The notes beneath the pieces are model-generated. The model was not told the origin of the DNA, ran no database searches, and worked only from the letters and a program-made list of their open reading frames with translations. Below are positions 21,859 to 33,689 of a stretch of 64,000 bases of DNA, piece by piece (position 1 is the stretch's first letter; every line of letters starts with the position of its first letter). The stretch spans positions 116,846,281 through 116,910,280 of the forward strand of contig NC_135498.1 in assembly GCF_052857255.1 (NCBI RefSeq), given 5' to 3'. The stretch is from Amblyomma americanum. Lineage: Eukaryota > Arthropoda > Arachnida > Ixodida > Ixodidae. The position numbers and the translations under genes are program-made.

Positions 21859-23577
21859 TTGTGGGCGGAACGCCGCCAAGCCGAGCTGGCTGCTTCGAGA
21901 GAAGCTACTTCGTCGCAGGCACGTATGCGATTGCACTATTTTACAGCTAAGGCACACAAATATGAACGCGACCTCTCTCGGCGGCAGTGGCATGCGTGGT
22001 GCGAACAATTTTCTGCAAAATCTTCGAATGCCTCTCTCTGGCGAACATTCCGTACAATGGAACGCGGTCGCCGTTCGACTGACGCAGCGGCAACCGCATG
22101 CTTCATGGCTAACTTGACGCGAGATGATTTCGCCAAAGAAGCAGCGCGAAAGTTTTTCCCAAAATACGATGCTGTGCCTTCTTCATCCGCTAGTTTAATT
22201 GTGGCAGGCATCCAAGCGCATGTATATCAAATGCCGTCTGATGTCGACGTAGATGAAATTGCGTGTCCATTCTCTATGCCTGTGTTGCTGGCTGCAATAG
22301 ATGATGCGAAACGGAAAACAGCGCCCGGCCCAGACAATATCCAGAACGAGGTGTACAAGAACCTGAGTAGCGCTGCACTCCCTCAACTACTTGACACCAT
22401 AAACAAAGTATGGTTGGATGGCGTAGTGCCCGAGAGCTGGAAATCCGCTGTCGTGATTCCTATCCCGAAAGCACGAAAGCCTCCGACGGACCTTGCCAAC
22501 TTGTGACCTATCTCCTTAACTGCTACGCTGTGCAAGCTGGCGGAGAAAATGCTAGCCACACTAATGTCATGGGGGCTAGAGCAGCACGGTTTTTATCACC
22601 CAGCACAAATCGGACTTCGTACATTTATTGGTACAGAGGACGGGTTGGCTGTCTTAGCATCTGCAGTTTTGTCATCTACCCGCAGCCGCTATGTGCGTAC
22701 TGTTTTAGCAATGGACGTTGAAAATGCACATGATAACATCAGTCATGCAGCCATTCTGAACTCCATTGACATGCTTCATCTCGCTCTGAAAGTGCGTAGT
22801 TGTGTCCAATCATTTTTGGAAGGTAGAAAATTTGCAATACGCCTCAGCGGCGAAGCAGTCGGATCATTTGTTCCTCTCTGCGGCGTGCCCCAGGGATCAG
22901 TATTGTCGCCGACGTTATTTAATATTGCTTTCATCCCGCTGGCTTAGCGCTTACATCACATCCGTGACATAAAATTTCTTCAGTACGCTGACGACATCAC
23001 GGTGTGGAGTACTCACCAAGATCTCCGTACTCAGGAGGCTGCCCTTCAATCTGCCTTGGATTTTACCTGTAATTACGTGTCATCTATCGGACTTCAGCTA
23101 TCCGTGCATAAAACAACATACACGTCAGTCGCCAACCGCTGGGGACGCCGTAAACTTGCTGCAAGTCTAATCCATCTTTGTCTATCAGGAACCCCACTAC
23201 AGGAAAGCTCGAGTGCAAAAATCCTTGGCTTAATGATTCACCAATCAGGATCAGCGACGGCATGGCTTTATCAGGCAAAAAGGCAAGCTATTAAAACTTT
23301 GGGTTTGATTGGAAGAATTGCTCCTAAAACTGGTGGCGCAGGCTCGTTCGTTATACGGCAATTGGTGAGGGCAGTTCTGCAGCCATGTATTGTTCATCAA
23401 GCCCAGTTTCAATATCTTACAAGAGTCCAATGGGATCGCCTTGAAGCCGTGAACCGAGAGGCTATGAGGGCCATTACGTGCCTTACACGCATCACACCGG
23501 TCATAGCTTTACAAGAGAATGCGCAGCTCAATACCACTAATGGGCTGATGCTGCAGCACCGTGAAGCGCAGCCTTAA
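21859..23577 (+). pseudogene. LINE reverse transcriptase (broken)
   Basis: The linker helix (LWAERRQAELAASREA) leads into APGPDNIQNEVYKNL (RT motif 1, GPDxI) and WKSAVVIPIPK. The next stretch should read ANYRPISLT; here it is interrupted by TGA at 22504-22506 and a frameshift. It continues with TVLAMDVENAHDNISH (motif A, Asp kept, F-D partly changed), CGVPQGSVLSPTLFN (motif B), a TAG at 22945-22947, FLQYADDITVW (motif C, catalytic YADD intact) and LSVHKTTYT (motif D). The thumb (22990-23560) ends LQENAQLNTTNGLML. The catalytic residues survive but the frame does not. Confidence 0.9.
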
Positions 23578-24235
23578 GGCCAGTCTATCGCACTCCACGC
23601 ATGCACTGAGGACTTATGCAACGTCACACTCCATTCTTCAGCCGCCAACGCCAGTTCTTCCCCCATGGAAGTTTGTACAGCTAGGCGACAACAAGCCAGA
23701 TAATCGCCTGCCAACATCTGCTCATTCGGCATCGTTGCTTCGCCAGAAATTTGAGGAAGAAGATGCTTGCCTGCCTGAAGGATTCATTGTCGTCTATGTA
23801 GACGCAAGCATACAAGACTGCAAAGCAACAACAGCTATCTACTGCCCGTGCAGACCTGCCCTGAACCAAGCCTCTTGGTTTCAGCTTGCGGAACCCCCTT
23901 CGTCCTTTTGTGCTGAGCTCGTTGCAGTTCAAGAAGCACTCTGCTCTGTGGCCGACATAACTATGCTCCCTGCGGCCCGCGTTGTCATCTGCACTGACGC
24001 CCTTCAAGTTGTCCGGTTGCTACGACGTGTTAGCCGCTGTCCCACGATATGTCAGGACATCCACCGGCTCGCGGCACGCATCCCGCAGCCAGTACGTATT
24101 GAGTGGGTCCCACGAGATCTGCTGACCTATCAAAGCCAGGCAGATTTAGCGACCCGCCTTGCGAGTCCAAACTCATCACCACCTCGGCTCCTTCATTTGG
24201 ACAATTTTTCCCTCCTTTCATCAAGAAATTAACTC
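23561..24235 (+). pseudogene. LINE RNase H domain
   Basis: The frame contains VVYVDASIQDCKATT (first catalytic Asp), FCAELVAVQEAL (catalytic Glu), VVICTDALQVVRLL (second Asp) and RIEWVPRDLLTYQSQADLAT (final Asp in QAD). The usual GNExAD is changed to SQAD and the conserved His (SH) is missing. The domain would remove the RNA template strand. A frameshift near 23570 separates it from the RT and another near 24230 from the C-terminal knuckle. Confidence 0.8.
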
Positions 24236-24690
24236 CTCAGGCGCCGCACACGTGCTCTCATCCCTCCGTGTGCGGTAACCCTCCCCCGCTGTCTTACCTG
24301 TGCAGAGGAGGTTGCGCTTAGGAGGATCCGGGTCGGGATCACCCTCACACCAGCCATCACTCGGAAGTGGCCTCAGTACCGAGCATTGCTTCCTCGGCCA
24401 GGGTGTCCGATATGTAAACACGAGGACATTGAGGCCGACATTCATCACTTACTGTGGGACTGCCCAGCTCTCAAGCCTACAAGGATCCGGCACCTGATGG
24501 TAGCAGGTCTTTCACCAAGCAACCCTGCTTCATACATTGCCTGGACGCAGGGACCGTACCATCGTTCTCCACTGGACTTCATTAAATCAGCTAACCCTTT
24601 TCCATTCATTTCATCTTTACTACATCATTCATCACACCTTCATCCATCATTGATGCCCGGGGGCAATAAATTTCGCTTCAATAAAAAAGG
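24236..24690 (+). pseudogene. LINE C-terminal zinc knuckle and 3' end
   Basis: After RRTRALIPPCAVTLPRC the frame reads CPICKHEDIEADIHHLLWDC, a C-x2-C...H...C knuckle placed C-terminal to RNase H, as in several tick LINE families. It ends with SYIAWTQGPYHRSPLDFIKS. The 3' UTR is short and ends with the GGGGCAATAAA string that I associate with this LINE type. The frame runs on past the element to 24922 by chance. Confidence 0.8.
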
Positions 24691-25599
24691 CCGAGGTCAA
24701 GCACAGACAAGCAACTGCACTGCGCTAGTATACCATTGCATTCCAACTTGCCCAAATTTTCGATCTTCTTCACTCACCCTGAAGGTTTATATCGCCTACA
24801 TGATGTGTCCGTGCGGACTGCCTGTTCACAGCCACCACACTGGATACTCGTCAAAGCTGCGGAGATGGGCAAAAAAACGAGTGCAACACAATGGGTGCAG
24901 ACTGCGAATTAAAAACCGGTAATCACCTACTATTTTTTTCAAGGTTCGACTGCAGGACTTTCTGACTGTTTGTTGCGAAGTTTCTTTCCGTGAAAGAGTA
25001 TGTTTCTAGGGGCAACAGTGTGCCTGGGTCTTTCCATTGTAAATGATTGGCAGGTAGTCAGTCTCATTCTTGTTGACTCACATGCTTCGCGCCTCAAGGT
25101 GCGTGCTCGTAAGTAACTGGACTTCCAGATTTTTCATTGTTTTTTGGAAGAAGTCAATCGGCTTGAAATTCTTTTCTTAGCTGCTGCAGCGTTTTTGCCA
25201 AAGCTACTCAGAGGCCAGACAACGAATGCTCAATCCTCCCAGACTACGTCCTCCTGTCCCTGTAAGAAGTTGCCCTTTCTAGCACAGCCCTGGAAGGCAA
25301 GCGTGGCCTGATTGTCCGGGCCAGCCAAATAGCTAAGTGAAATGGGGCTCTGTTCTAAAGGCTCCACCTTTTGCGGACCTCCCACTAACTTTTGCTCGTA
25401 ATATTATCTTTCTCTCTCCCTCTCTTACTATTCGCCCACGCGTACTTAGCTTCCTTCTGAATATCACAGAAAGGCTAAACTTTAAACCGTGAGGGTGACC
25501 TCAAAACCATGTTCTTAAAACACATTTGTTCCGCTGAAATAACTGTTTTAACGCATGCACACAACCACTACGTCACTCATCGGTAGATCTTTGGGTGAG
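24691..25599. other. No recognisable feature
   Basis: I find no motif here. It separates the LINE from the inverted Penelope pair. Confidence 0.35.
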
Positions 25600-26770
25600 T
25601 TTGGTTTTTCATGGTGAGGATAGTCCCAACGAGAAAAGGACAGCACAACCCACAACCGGACAAACACAGCCCTCGTCATTTATTCAAAAGGTCGCAAATT
25701 CATGCCATAATAACTGCATGACAAAAGCCAAGTCATGGTAGGGAAAAACATGCAAAGTCAACAAGTAATATAAAAACCAGATAGTTCTACTATCTTTGGC
25801 AGCCACTCAATTTCTTACTTTGTCAAAAAAAAAAACAGTGACGGGTGGCAGACACATTCTTCATGGTACTTTGCAATGTGGCAGATTTCTAGCTGCTATC
25901 TTCCTCTGCTGAGATTCCCCCTTGACCACAATTTGGCAATATGTGTAAATCGGCTGGCATTTTTCTTTAATGCGTGCACCACCTGCGGACAGTTAGGTTC
26001 CCGGATAAGGCTATACCGTATAATTTCTCTTTGTGCTCTTGTAGAGGCAAATTAACACATTTGCCCGTCTGCCCGGCATAGAAGCCACCACATGTAAGGA
26101 GTAAAGAATAGATGACTTGATTGGGGCATGGCATAAACCGGTTTTAGAGTATTAATGTGATATGCATTCAGAGCAGCACGGTGCGAGTTTACGAGCCCAC
26201 GACTCTTTGTCTTTAGGGGCGGAAAATGACACGGTTACCTCCTGTTGACTTGTAATTTTCTTGAGGTTGTGAGAAAAAATGTGCAGATACGGTACAAGCG
26301 TTTTCTTCTTACGTTGACCATGTGGGTTCGATGAAATGTTGTCCACATCTTAATCCGTTGCCATTTTTCGCTTCACTTTCACTGCTATTGCAATCAAGAT
26401 ATGGCGAGGGTAACAGGTCTGCGTAACCTTTTCTAGCGGCTCTTTAAAAATTGCTCCTACATAGGGCGGGCATGACTTATGCAAGCCACTGTATATCCAC
26501 TGTTTTTCTATCGCTCCCTTAACAAGTTTAGAATGAGCAGACTGGTGCACTAAATGTGATTTAGTTGCTCTAGGCGCATACTTCCAGCAAATTTTATGAA
26601 GAAAGTTAAACTAAACGTCTCGAAGTTATCTGAGGCAACTTTTTTCGAAAGTCTCTGTGCGGCCTTCCAGATCAGCTAAGGAGTTCTCCACAGACTTGAA
26701 CACCTTGATGATGCTTGAGTCGGGAATACACTTCGCTATAATTCACTCCCGTGCGGCCAGAAATGCATTG
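25600..26770 (-). pseudogene. Penelope-like element: RT end and GIY-YIG nuclease
   Basis: Minus-strand reading gives CITDSSIVKVFKSVENSL (26745-26690), HSKLVKGAIEKQWIYSGLHK and then YPRHILIAIAVKVKRK (26550-26350), and YLHIFSHNLKK with VSFSAPKDKESWARKL (26290-26180). A nuclease segment at 26130-26020 reads VIYSLLLTCGGFYAGQTGKC and then VNLPLQEHKEK. This is the Penelope order: RT palm end, HSKLVKR linker, SHNLKK, then GIY-YIG (here VIY...YAG, with QTGKC..N..L.EH kept). The 3' UTR-like part ends near 25600. The 5' end is truncated at about 26762. Frameshifts and stops inactivate it. Confidence 0.75.
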
Positions 26771-27419
26771 TTACGTGCCTAGCACCGCGCGGCCTCTGCG
26801 CTTAGTCTAAACGATGACGCACCGGCGGTTTGCTCGAGAGGCGCTCGAGCCAGACCTGTCTCTGGAATCAAAAGAGCCGACCTAATTATTGTGCTCTCCC
26901 CTACGCCTACGTGCACGGTTGTCCTTGGGTCGTTACAATATCGCTAAGGATGGGTTCTAAGCAAGAACCGATACATATACCTTCCTTCTGAAGGGATGAA
27001 CTGTTTTCCCAATTAGAAAACGTGGAGCGTATGTATTAGTACAATAGCTGCAAGAACCCGTTAATGCAAAGCACGGAAAAACGTGAAATAGATAGCCTGA
27101 AGATGTGTTTCTCGGCAGAAACTCATAAGTGTGAATAGCACCTTCGGGTATTGTATCAGAAAAAGACTCGCGGCAAAACCGGTTGCGTTCGTCCAGCAAG
27201 ATAAACTTAAAATGCCGCTTGTAGACGGCCCTTCTCTAGTAAAGAAATTTTTATTAGGTTATTCATTGCCAGGGAACACGTTTTTGGCAAGTAAGCTTCT
27301 GCAATATCCGTAGATATTGTGACAGACTCGAAGACGACGAACTGTGCAGTGGCGCGGGCAGGAGCGCTCGCACTTGGCCGTCCGCCATTAGGTCTTCATG
27401 TAACCACCTGTCATCTCGT
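26771..27419. other. Spacer between inverted Penelope copies
   Basis: This lies between the 5'-truncated minus copy and the plus copy. Frames at 26957-27199 (minus) and 27131-27313 (plus) show no clear RT motif. The spacer may hold the N-terminal part of the plus copy. Confidence 0.3.
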
Positions 27420-28200
27420 CTCAGTCATCGGCTTGCCGTCAAAAAACAAAATTAAGGACCTGCATTACTGCATTCCCCACGCGGATCTGCTAGCGTCTGT
27501 TGAAAAGTGTAATGACAGTTTCGGGGCGCGTAGCTTTCTGATCACGACGGGCGTGTCCTTTTACGCCTTCTTGGAGCTATTGTCCTTATATTTACGTTCC
27601 GCATTTTTTACTTGAGAAGACAGCACATACCTTAAGAGGCAAATGATATGTATGAGTTCCTCAATAGTCCCCACCCTTGGTAATATATTTAAAACCGCAG
27701 GGGAAAGAATTAGCTATAGCGAAATGTATTACCGACTCAAGCATCGTCAAAGTGTTTAGGTTCGTGGACGAATTCCTAGTTGTTGTGGAAGGCCCCAATG
27801 AGTCTTTCGAAAAAAGGTCTCAGATGCCTTAGACATGCTTCGTTTGAACCTACACACTCTAACTTTGACTCACGAGAAACCAAGTAAATGATTCGATTAC
27901 GTTCCTTCACGTGAGACTTTATTCACATCATCTCATATTTGCTGGAAGCATGAGCCTGTTTAATTAAACCAATTTTAGTGTGCCAGACTACTCATTCTCA
28001 ACTGTTTAAGAAAACGACAGCAAGCTTTTGCGCGCACAAAGCCTGGAAGAAGCCATGCACGCTCCTACAAGGAGCAAGTTTTAAGGAACAGTTAGAAAGG
28101 CTGTCGGAAGGCGGTTACCCTCACCATATTTTGATTTCAGTAGCAGATAAACCCAGCGGAAACCCGCAAGCAACAATTTTGTTTTGCTGACTATCTTAAT
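27420..28200 (+). pseudogene. Penelope-like element, RT fragment (inverted partner)
   Basis: The plus strand reads LPSKNKIKDLHYCIPHADLL (about 27433) and then FYAFLELLSLYLRS, the KDLYYxxPH and FLxLLxxYL motifs. It then reads CITDSSIVKVF and FVDEFLVVVE (27760-27790), motif C with Asp-Asp changed to Asp-Glu, followed by TTHSQLFKKTT (HSKLVKR linker) and GGYPHHILISVADKPSG. Bases 27712-28195 are homologous to the antisense of 26340-26762, so the two copies are inverted relative to each other. Several stops are present. The GIY-YIG part is absent here. Confidence 0.7.
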
Positions 28201-28377
28201 GACAGCCATTCCTTGACGGCAAAAAATGTTTTTCTTAAGTTGTGACTCCGCCTAACGGCCACCAAAAACGCAACCGTTTCTTGTCATTTAGTTCAACCCT
28301 ACGGTTGTAGTGGCAGTCGGATCTGCTGCCGGGATGTAGGAGGCCTTGTTTTCACGCGTAAAATCAGAGCAAAGGGA
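28201..28377. other. No recognisable feature
   Basis: This is a short unassigned gap before the G run. Confidence 0.3.
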
Positions 28378-28401
28378 GGGGGGGGGGGGGGGGGGGGGGG
28401 G
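28378..28401 (+). repeat. Poly-G run of 24
   Basis: An uninterrupted run of 24 G residues is followed by AGGG. Such a run can form G-quadruplex structures and is a frequent site of assembly length error. The ORFs over it (Gly or Pro tracts) are artefacts. Confidence 0.9.
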
Positions 28402-28954
28402 AGGGCGCAGCCCTCTCGTGGATTCTACGCATGAAATCCAGGCCACCCATCATACCTGGACAAGAGGCAACGACATTGTGGAGGCGCGTACTCGCCGTTG
28501 CGTCCATTTTCTCGGTCGTTTCCATGAGCGTATGACGGGCGACCGACCACCGAACGAGAAAATAACTTAGTGTACCAAAATTCTTCACGCAACTCGGCGA
28601 GGGGTTTTCTAAGTTTTGCGCGACATCGAAGAGGCAATGCCGAATTAACAGACAAAATTTTAGTAAATGTTCCTAAACTGCATGATAACAGTTCCGAAAA
28701 ATATGTTCTTTTGTTGCCACCATACATTTCCCGCTGTGCATAGAAGACCTCGTAGCATGGACAAATTAGCCCATACGAAGGATTTTATCTTCGAAGGAGA
28801 CAGTAGACAGCTGCGGTTGCTTGATAATTCACAACTGACTTAAAGTTGACACCATGAGGTGAAACTAAGCGTGAGCCACTGAGGGGAACATTCAACTATT
28901 CAATAGAAGAGGAATGTTCTAGAAATATTTCCTTCTAAATCTCCAGGCTTTTCT
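28402..28954. other. No recognisable feature
   Basis: Nothing is recognised between the G run and the RTE LINE. Confidence 0.35.
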
Positions 28955-29346
28955 GCAGTTCACACTGGGACCAAGCGACGAGCTGAGAAGGCCTCTCCCA
29001 AGTATCTCCAATTAACCCTGTCTTGTGCCAGTTGCGGCCACCCTATCCCCGCAAATTTCTTAATCTCATCCGCCCACCTAACTTTTTGCCTCCCCCTGCT
29101 ATGCTTGTCTTGTCTTGGAATCTGCTTCGTTACCCTTAACGACCATCGGTTTTCTTGCTTCGCTTTACATGCTCTGCCCAAGCCGAATTCTTTCTCTTGA
29201 TTTCGACTAGGATGTCATTAACCCGCGTTATTTCCCTCACCCACTCTGCCCGCTTCGGGTTTCTTACCGTTACACCTATCATTTTTCTTTCCATAGCCCC
29301 ACATTTCTGCCCCATAGGTTAGTACCGGTAAGACACAGCTGTTATA

Positions 29347-30313
29347 AAGGGCGTCCCCGCTAACTTTATCCAAGGCTTAAAAATATGCCTCGGCACTCTA
29401 AGACGACGCGACCCAATGCATGTTGCTCTCTGTTGTATAGAGCAACTCAGACTATTACTTGCTTTGTGCTTAATAGCGTAGTTAGTCGAGATTAATTAAC
29501 CAACTTCGCAAGCAGCGAAGATAGGCAAAAAAGCCTAATGAGAAAGTTGTAGAACGGTACGCAAAGCGTCCAAATGAAGAGTTTGTAACTGTTCATTTAT
29601 TACGTATCGGTTTTTTTTTTTTGCTCTCTGGAGATGCCGGCGAAATACAATAATACCACGGGACGTGTCCACTTGCGCCCTGCAATTGCAGTGCTCTCAG
29701 ACGATCCGCTTAGGAGCGAACAGATCATTTAGCCCGGTGGGCTGCTGCTTAAAAGGTGACAGGGCTGCGACGCAGGCGCCGGCTGTGCGATTTACGCGAG
29801 CGCAAGCGATAAGGACTGTGTCTGCTTCTCGCTATCAAGCTCCACAAGGGAAGCGTGCCGCTTGCCCACATCGCACAGCCAGATGCTGCGTCTACGCCCT
29901 GTCACCTTTTAAGCGGCAGAACACCGGGCTAAATGTTCTTCTCGTTTCTACACAGAACGTTTGAGAGCACTGAAATCGCGGCCCGCAAGTGGGCATGTCA
30001 CGTGTTTTTTTTTTATATTTTCCGGACATCTCCAGACAGCGAAAAAAGCCGATACGTAATAAATGGACAGTTAGAAACTGTTCATTTGGAATTTTCGCGG
30101 ACCGTTCTACAACTTTATCATCGGACATTTCTGCCTCTCGTTGTTGCTTGCAGGGTTGGTCAATTAATCTTACCTAAATATGCAATTATGCGGAATACAA
30201 AAAGATTGTCCGAGTTGCTCCATACAACCGCCAGCAAGATCCATTCGGTCGTTTCGTCTTAGAGTGCAGCGGCATATTTTAAAACCCCGGCTAAAGTTAG
30301 CTGGGACACCCTT
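29347..30313 (+). mobile_element. Foldback / long-TIR element, copy 1
   Basis: The left end reads AAGGGCGTCCCCGCTAACTT and the right end, inverted, reads AAGGGTGTCCCAGCTAACTT. The two arms continue as inverted copies for about 440 bp each (CTAAGACGACGCGAC near 29400 against its inverse near 30255; CAACTTCGCAAGC near 29500 against its inverse near 30140) to a loop of about 75 bp at 29793-29868. It has no coding capacity. It sits in an RTE LINE; the flanks GTTATA and ATATAC allow a 2- or 3-bp AT-type target duplication, not resolved. It behaves like a MITE or foldback DNA transposon; the superfamily is not assigned. Confidence 0.8.
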
Positions 30314-30818
30314 ATATACTTTTCTCTTGAAGAATATTTGCAAAATCCCATTAATTATCTGGGAGTACTTGCCAAAGGCGCTGCACTCATTCATATCCAG
30401 CAAGCTGTTTCACTCTCATGATCCCGATCTGCGATCGCTGCGAGCCCAATGTAGCCGTATTCCCTTATCACTTCCCGCGCCCAGTTACCAATTGTAAACT
30501 GGTGTTCCCAAATTTTTGTGCATCATTAAGTTCTCTGGATATCAATTTTGGGCCTACCGCTCTGCTTTTTCATTCTGACTCATTCATCTTAGTATACTAG
30601 TCATCCCGTGAATGACAAATGAAATAAAGGTCATCAGGGAATCGCTCATTAATAAGGAATTCGCTATCGCCTGTTATCCCTAACTGTACCCAGTACTTCT
30701 GTAGAGGCGACGAATAGCATTGCCGAGATCGTGTTAAGCAGCCTGACACTCTTCCTTATAGGTTATTATATTTCTTGCTATCGTTATGAAGAAACACGGT
30801 AGCTATGCAGCCGTTATA

Positions 30819-31778
30819 CAGGGCGTGCAAGTAAACTTTGGCCAGGGTTTAAAAATTCTCCGAGGTACTCCAAGACGACGCGACCAAATGCATGCTGCTG
30901 GCTATTGTATACAGTAAGTCACACTATTTTTGTGTTGTGCTTATTCCCATATTTAGTCGAGATTAACCAACTTCGCAAGCAACGAAGATCGGCGAAAGAG
31001 GCCAATGAGAAAGTTATAAAACGGTCCGCGAAACGTCTGACTGAACAGGTTTATTAACTTCCCATCTATTACGTATCAGCTTTTTTTCTCTCACTGCAGA
31101 TGCCCGCAAAACACCCAAAAAAATACCACTTGACGCGCCCGCTTGCGCTCCTTGATTGCGCTGCTCTCAAACGTTCCGTCTAGGAACGAATACATCAGTT
31201 ATCCCGGTGTGCTGCACTTGAAACCTAACAGGGCAGTGACGCAGCAGCTGATTGTGCGATCTACGCCAGCGGTATGCTTCCCTTGCGGCGCTCGATGATA
31301 GCATCCAGACACAGTCCTTATCGCTTGCGGTCGCGTAATCACACAGCCAACGTCTACATCGCAGCCCTGTCTCTTTTTAAGCAGCAACTCACCTGGCTAA
31401 ATGAGCTGTTTATTTGTAGGGCGTAACACTTAAGAGCACTGCGGTCGTGGCGCGCAAGCGCAGATCTCACAGTTTATTTTTTTGTATTTCGCGGATATCT
31501 GCAGAGAGCGAAAAAAAGCCGGTACGTAATAGAATAAAAGTTAAAAACTGTCCAGTGGGGCGTTTCGTGGATCATTCCACAACTTTCTCATTGGACTTTT
31601 AAGCATATCTTCGTTGCTTTCGAGGTTAGTTAATTAATCTTTACCAATTATGCAATTAAGCCATATACAAAAATAGTTTTAATTGCACCATACAATAGCC
31701 AGCAACACTCATTTGGTCGCGCCGTCTTAGAGTGCCGCGGCGTATTTTTAAACCACGGATAAACTTAGCTGAACCCTG
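30819..31778 (-). mobile_element. Foldback / long-TIR element, copy 2
   Basis: It has the same architecture and family as copy 1. The left end is CAGGGCGTGCAAGTAAACTT; the right end, inverted, is CAGGGTTCAGCTAAGTTT. The central loop (about 31262-31336) matches the copy 1 loop only as reverse complement (ATTACGCGACCGCAAGCG inverted), so this copy is in the opposite orientation. The flanks end GTTATA and start TAGATA, compatible with a TA duplication. It is inserted about 505 bp from copy 1 in the same RTE LINE. The arms are slightly more diverged than in copy 1. Confidence 0.8.
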
Positions 31779-32975
31779 TAGATATCTTCGAGTACTTTCA
31801 TATGAGGCTCTTCTACACTCTTACTGCGTGTTGCCTTCTTGACTGCTGATGTTTGGACTGAGTAAAATGCTTTTCAGTAATCTATGAAGGCTATATACAG
31901 TGGTTGTTTATATTCTGCGCAATTCTCTATCACCGCACGTTGAGTATGAATATGCTTCATTGTCAAGTACCCTTTACGAAAGCCTACTGGACCATTTCGT
32001 AGATTGCAGTCTAAGGTTATCCCTATTCTGTTAGTGATTATATTAGTAAATGCCTTGCAGTCAATGTGCACAAGGCCGATAATGTCTAATTTTTCAGGCC
32101 CCTGGCGTACCTTCCTATATGGATTAAAATTATGTAACCGTTCTTCTAAGCTTAATTTAGGCAAGCTCGAGATCTTAAGGCATCGCGTGAACAGGGTGGT
32201 CAGTTAGTCTAGCACAATCTCCCCACTGTCCTTCAACAGATCTGCGGTTACCCGATGCTCACCAGCAGATTTCCCCTTTTGCATTGCTCCTAAGGCTTTC
32301 TTTGATTCCTCTTTCGTTAATGGCGGGATGCCCAATCGATCTGCAATATCCTCTCTCTCATTAACGTCCTGATTAAATTGGCTACTGTATATGTCTTTCC
32401 AGAACTCTTTGGCTACTTTAACTATCATAACCCTATTGCTAATGACGTTACCCTCTTTGTCTCTTAAGGTATGCATCTGACTTCCGCCTATGGGTAGTTT
32501 TTGGCAGTTTCCCGTTCACATCTTTTAGGCTACCTCCGTTCTTCAGAGCATGTTCGATCCTTTCTAGGCTGAACTTCGTTATGTCGGTTGTCTTGCACCT
32601 ATTTATTCGCTTCTATTGCTCTGCCAGTTCTATTCTGTCAGTGGGGTTAAAGGCTTTCGAGCTTTGGCGCTTGTTAATCGCATCTTTCGTACCCTGAGAT
32701 AGCTTCCCGATATCCTGTCGAACCAGCCAACCGCCTACTTCTACTGCGCACTCAGTAATTATAACTGCGAGATTGCTGTTCATTCCTTGAACGTTAAAGT
32801 CATCGTTCTCGTTTAAAACGGAATATCTGTTCTGCAGCGAGATCCTGAGTTCCTCTACTTCACATCTTACCGCGAACTCGTTGTGGGGCTTCATTCTCAC
32901 TAGTTTGTTTTTCAATTCGCTGTTCAAGCCTAAGCTAGTTCGATACCTTCCCATCCTATGGTTGCTACATAATAC

Positions 32976-33689
32976 CTTTTCGAGGACCGCCTAGGACCTC
33001 GATATAGATCAGCGACACACAGCAATGGCCTTGTTCGTGTTTGAGCGCAGCTCACTGCTGACGCACTCCAAGAACTCCAACCGCCCTCCAGTCATCCAGT
33101 TTTATACGCTGTAAAACATTCTCATATGAAAGGTATAACGACCATCGTGTATACTAATCATCTGTAGTAGGACGACGACAAAATCTAACGCACAGCCGAC
33201 CGAGAACCAAATATGTTAGAGTATTCCAAGTAATCGTGCTGTAAACAAACTTGCCTTTGCCTAGCGTTAGTGCGGCCTCTAGTGGAAGGATAAGATCCTC
33301 TGGTGCACCCATGGTACGTCGTACGTGCGCGTAAAATGTTTTGAGAAGTACATGTTACGACGTGTATTCCTGTCCATACGTTAAAAGCACCGAGCAGATC
33401 TGTATAACGTACAGTAAAAAAATTTTTATCGCGTCCGTCCGAAGACGTTATCTGTACCCATCAAAATACGGAGAAGTATGTCACCATCCTATTATTTCTT
33501 CAGCAGCAGCATCTTGCCCTGTCGTGTTTTCTTCTGTTATTTTTGCCGATTTTAGGTTGTGGACATATCTAAAATATCTGTTTGATCGTCAGAAATTCCC
33601 ACTATCACTGAAAAAATAAGTGACCGTTTAACCTTTTCTACCCCTAATTGCGCTCATGTTCCATGCCTTATTTAAGTAAATAGGAAAAT
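32976..33689. other. No recognisable feature
   Basis: I see nothing that I can assign. The 92-aa frame at 33341-33619 has no motif. Confidence 0.35.

Larger units (their letters stand above)
20960..24690 (+). mobile_element. LINE with EN, RT, RNase H and zinc knuckle
   Basis: This is a 3.7 kb non-LTR retrotransposon body in plus orientation. In order it has an apurinic-type endonuclease (20996-21640), a linker, a reverse transcriptase (22290-23560), RNase H (23780-24170), a C-terminal Cys/His knuckle (24400-24480) and a 3' end at GGGGCAATAAATTTCG (24660-24675). EN, RT, RNase H and a C-terminal CCHC together are typical of I/R1-like LINEs common in ticks. The ORF1 part is not recognised upstream. 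Frameshifts near 21440, 21650-21850, 22510-22550 and 24230 and stops at 22504-22506 and 22945-22947 make it inactive. The 46.9-48.4 kb fragment belongs to a related family. Confidence 0.9.
28955..32975 (-). mobile_element. RTE-type LINE interrupted by two foldback elements
   Basis: Minus-strand pieces in order from 5' are an endonuclease-to-RT linker (32954-32613, MGRYRTSLGLNSELKNKL), MHTLRDKEGNVISNRVMIVK with IPPLTKEESKKALG and GKSAGEHRVTADLLKDSG (32476-32204), and IGLVHIDCKAFTNIITNRIG with VGFRKGYLTMKHIH and YIAFIDY (32090-31874; RT up to motif A, then a stop). The C-terminal part (29181-28960) reads RQDKHSRGRQKVRWADEIKK. The host LINE is split by insertions at 29347-30313 and 30819-31778; the remaining pieces match the unbroken copy at 13575-15025. 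The GAT-type 3' terminus is missing or decayed. Confidence 0.8.

Noticed and set aside
28346..28588. Gly- and Pro-rich ORFs on both strands
   Set aside because: They are produced by the 24-base G run.
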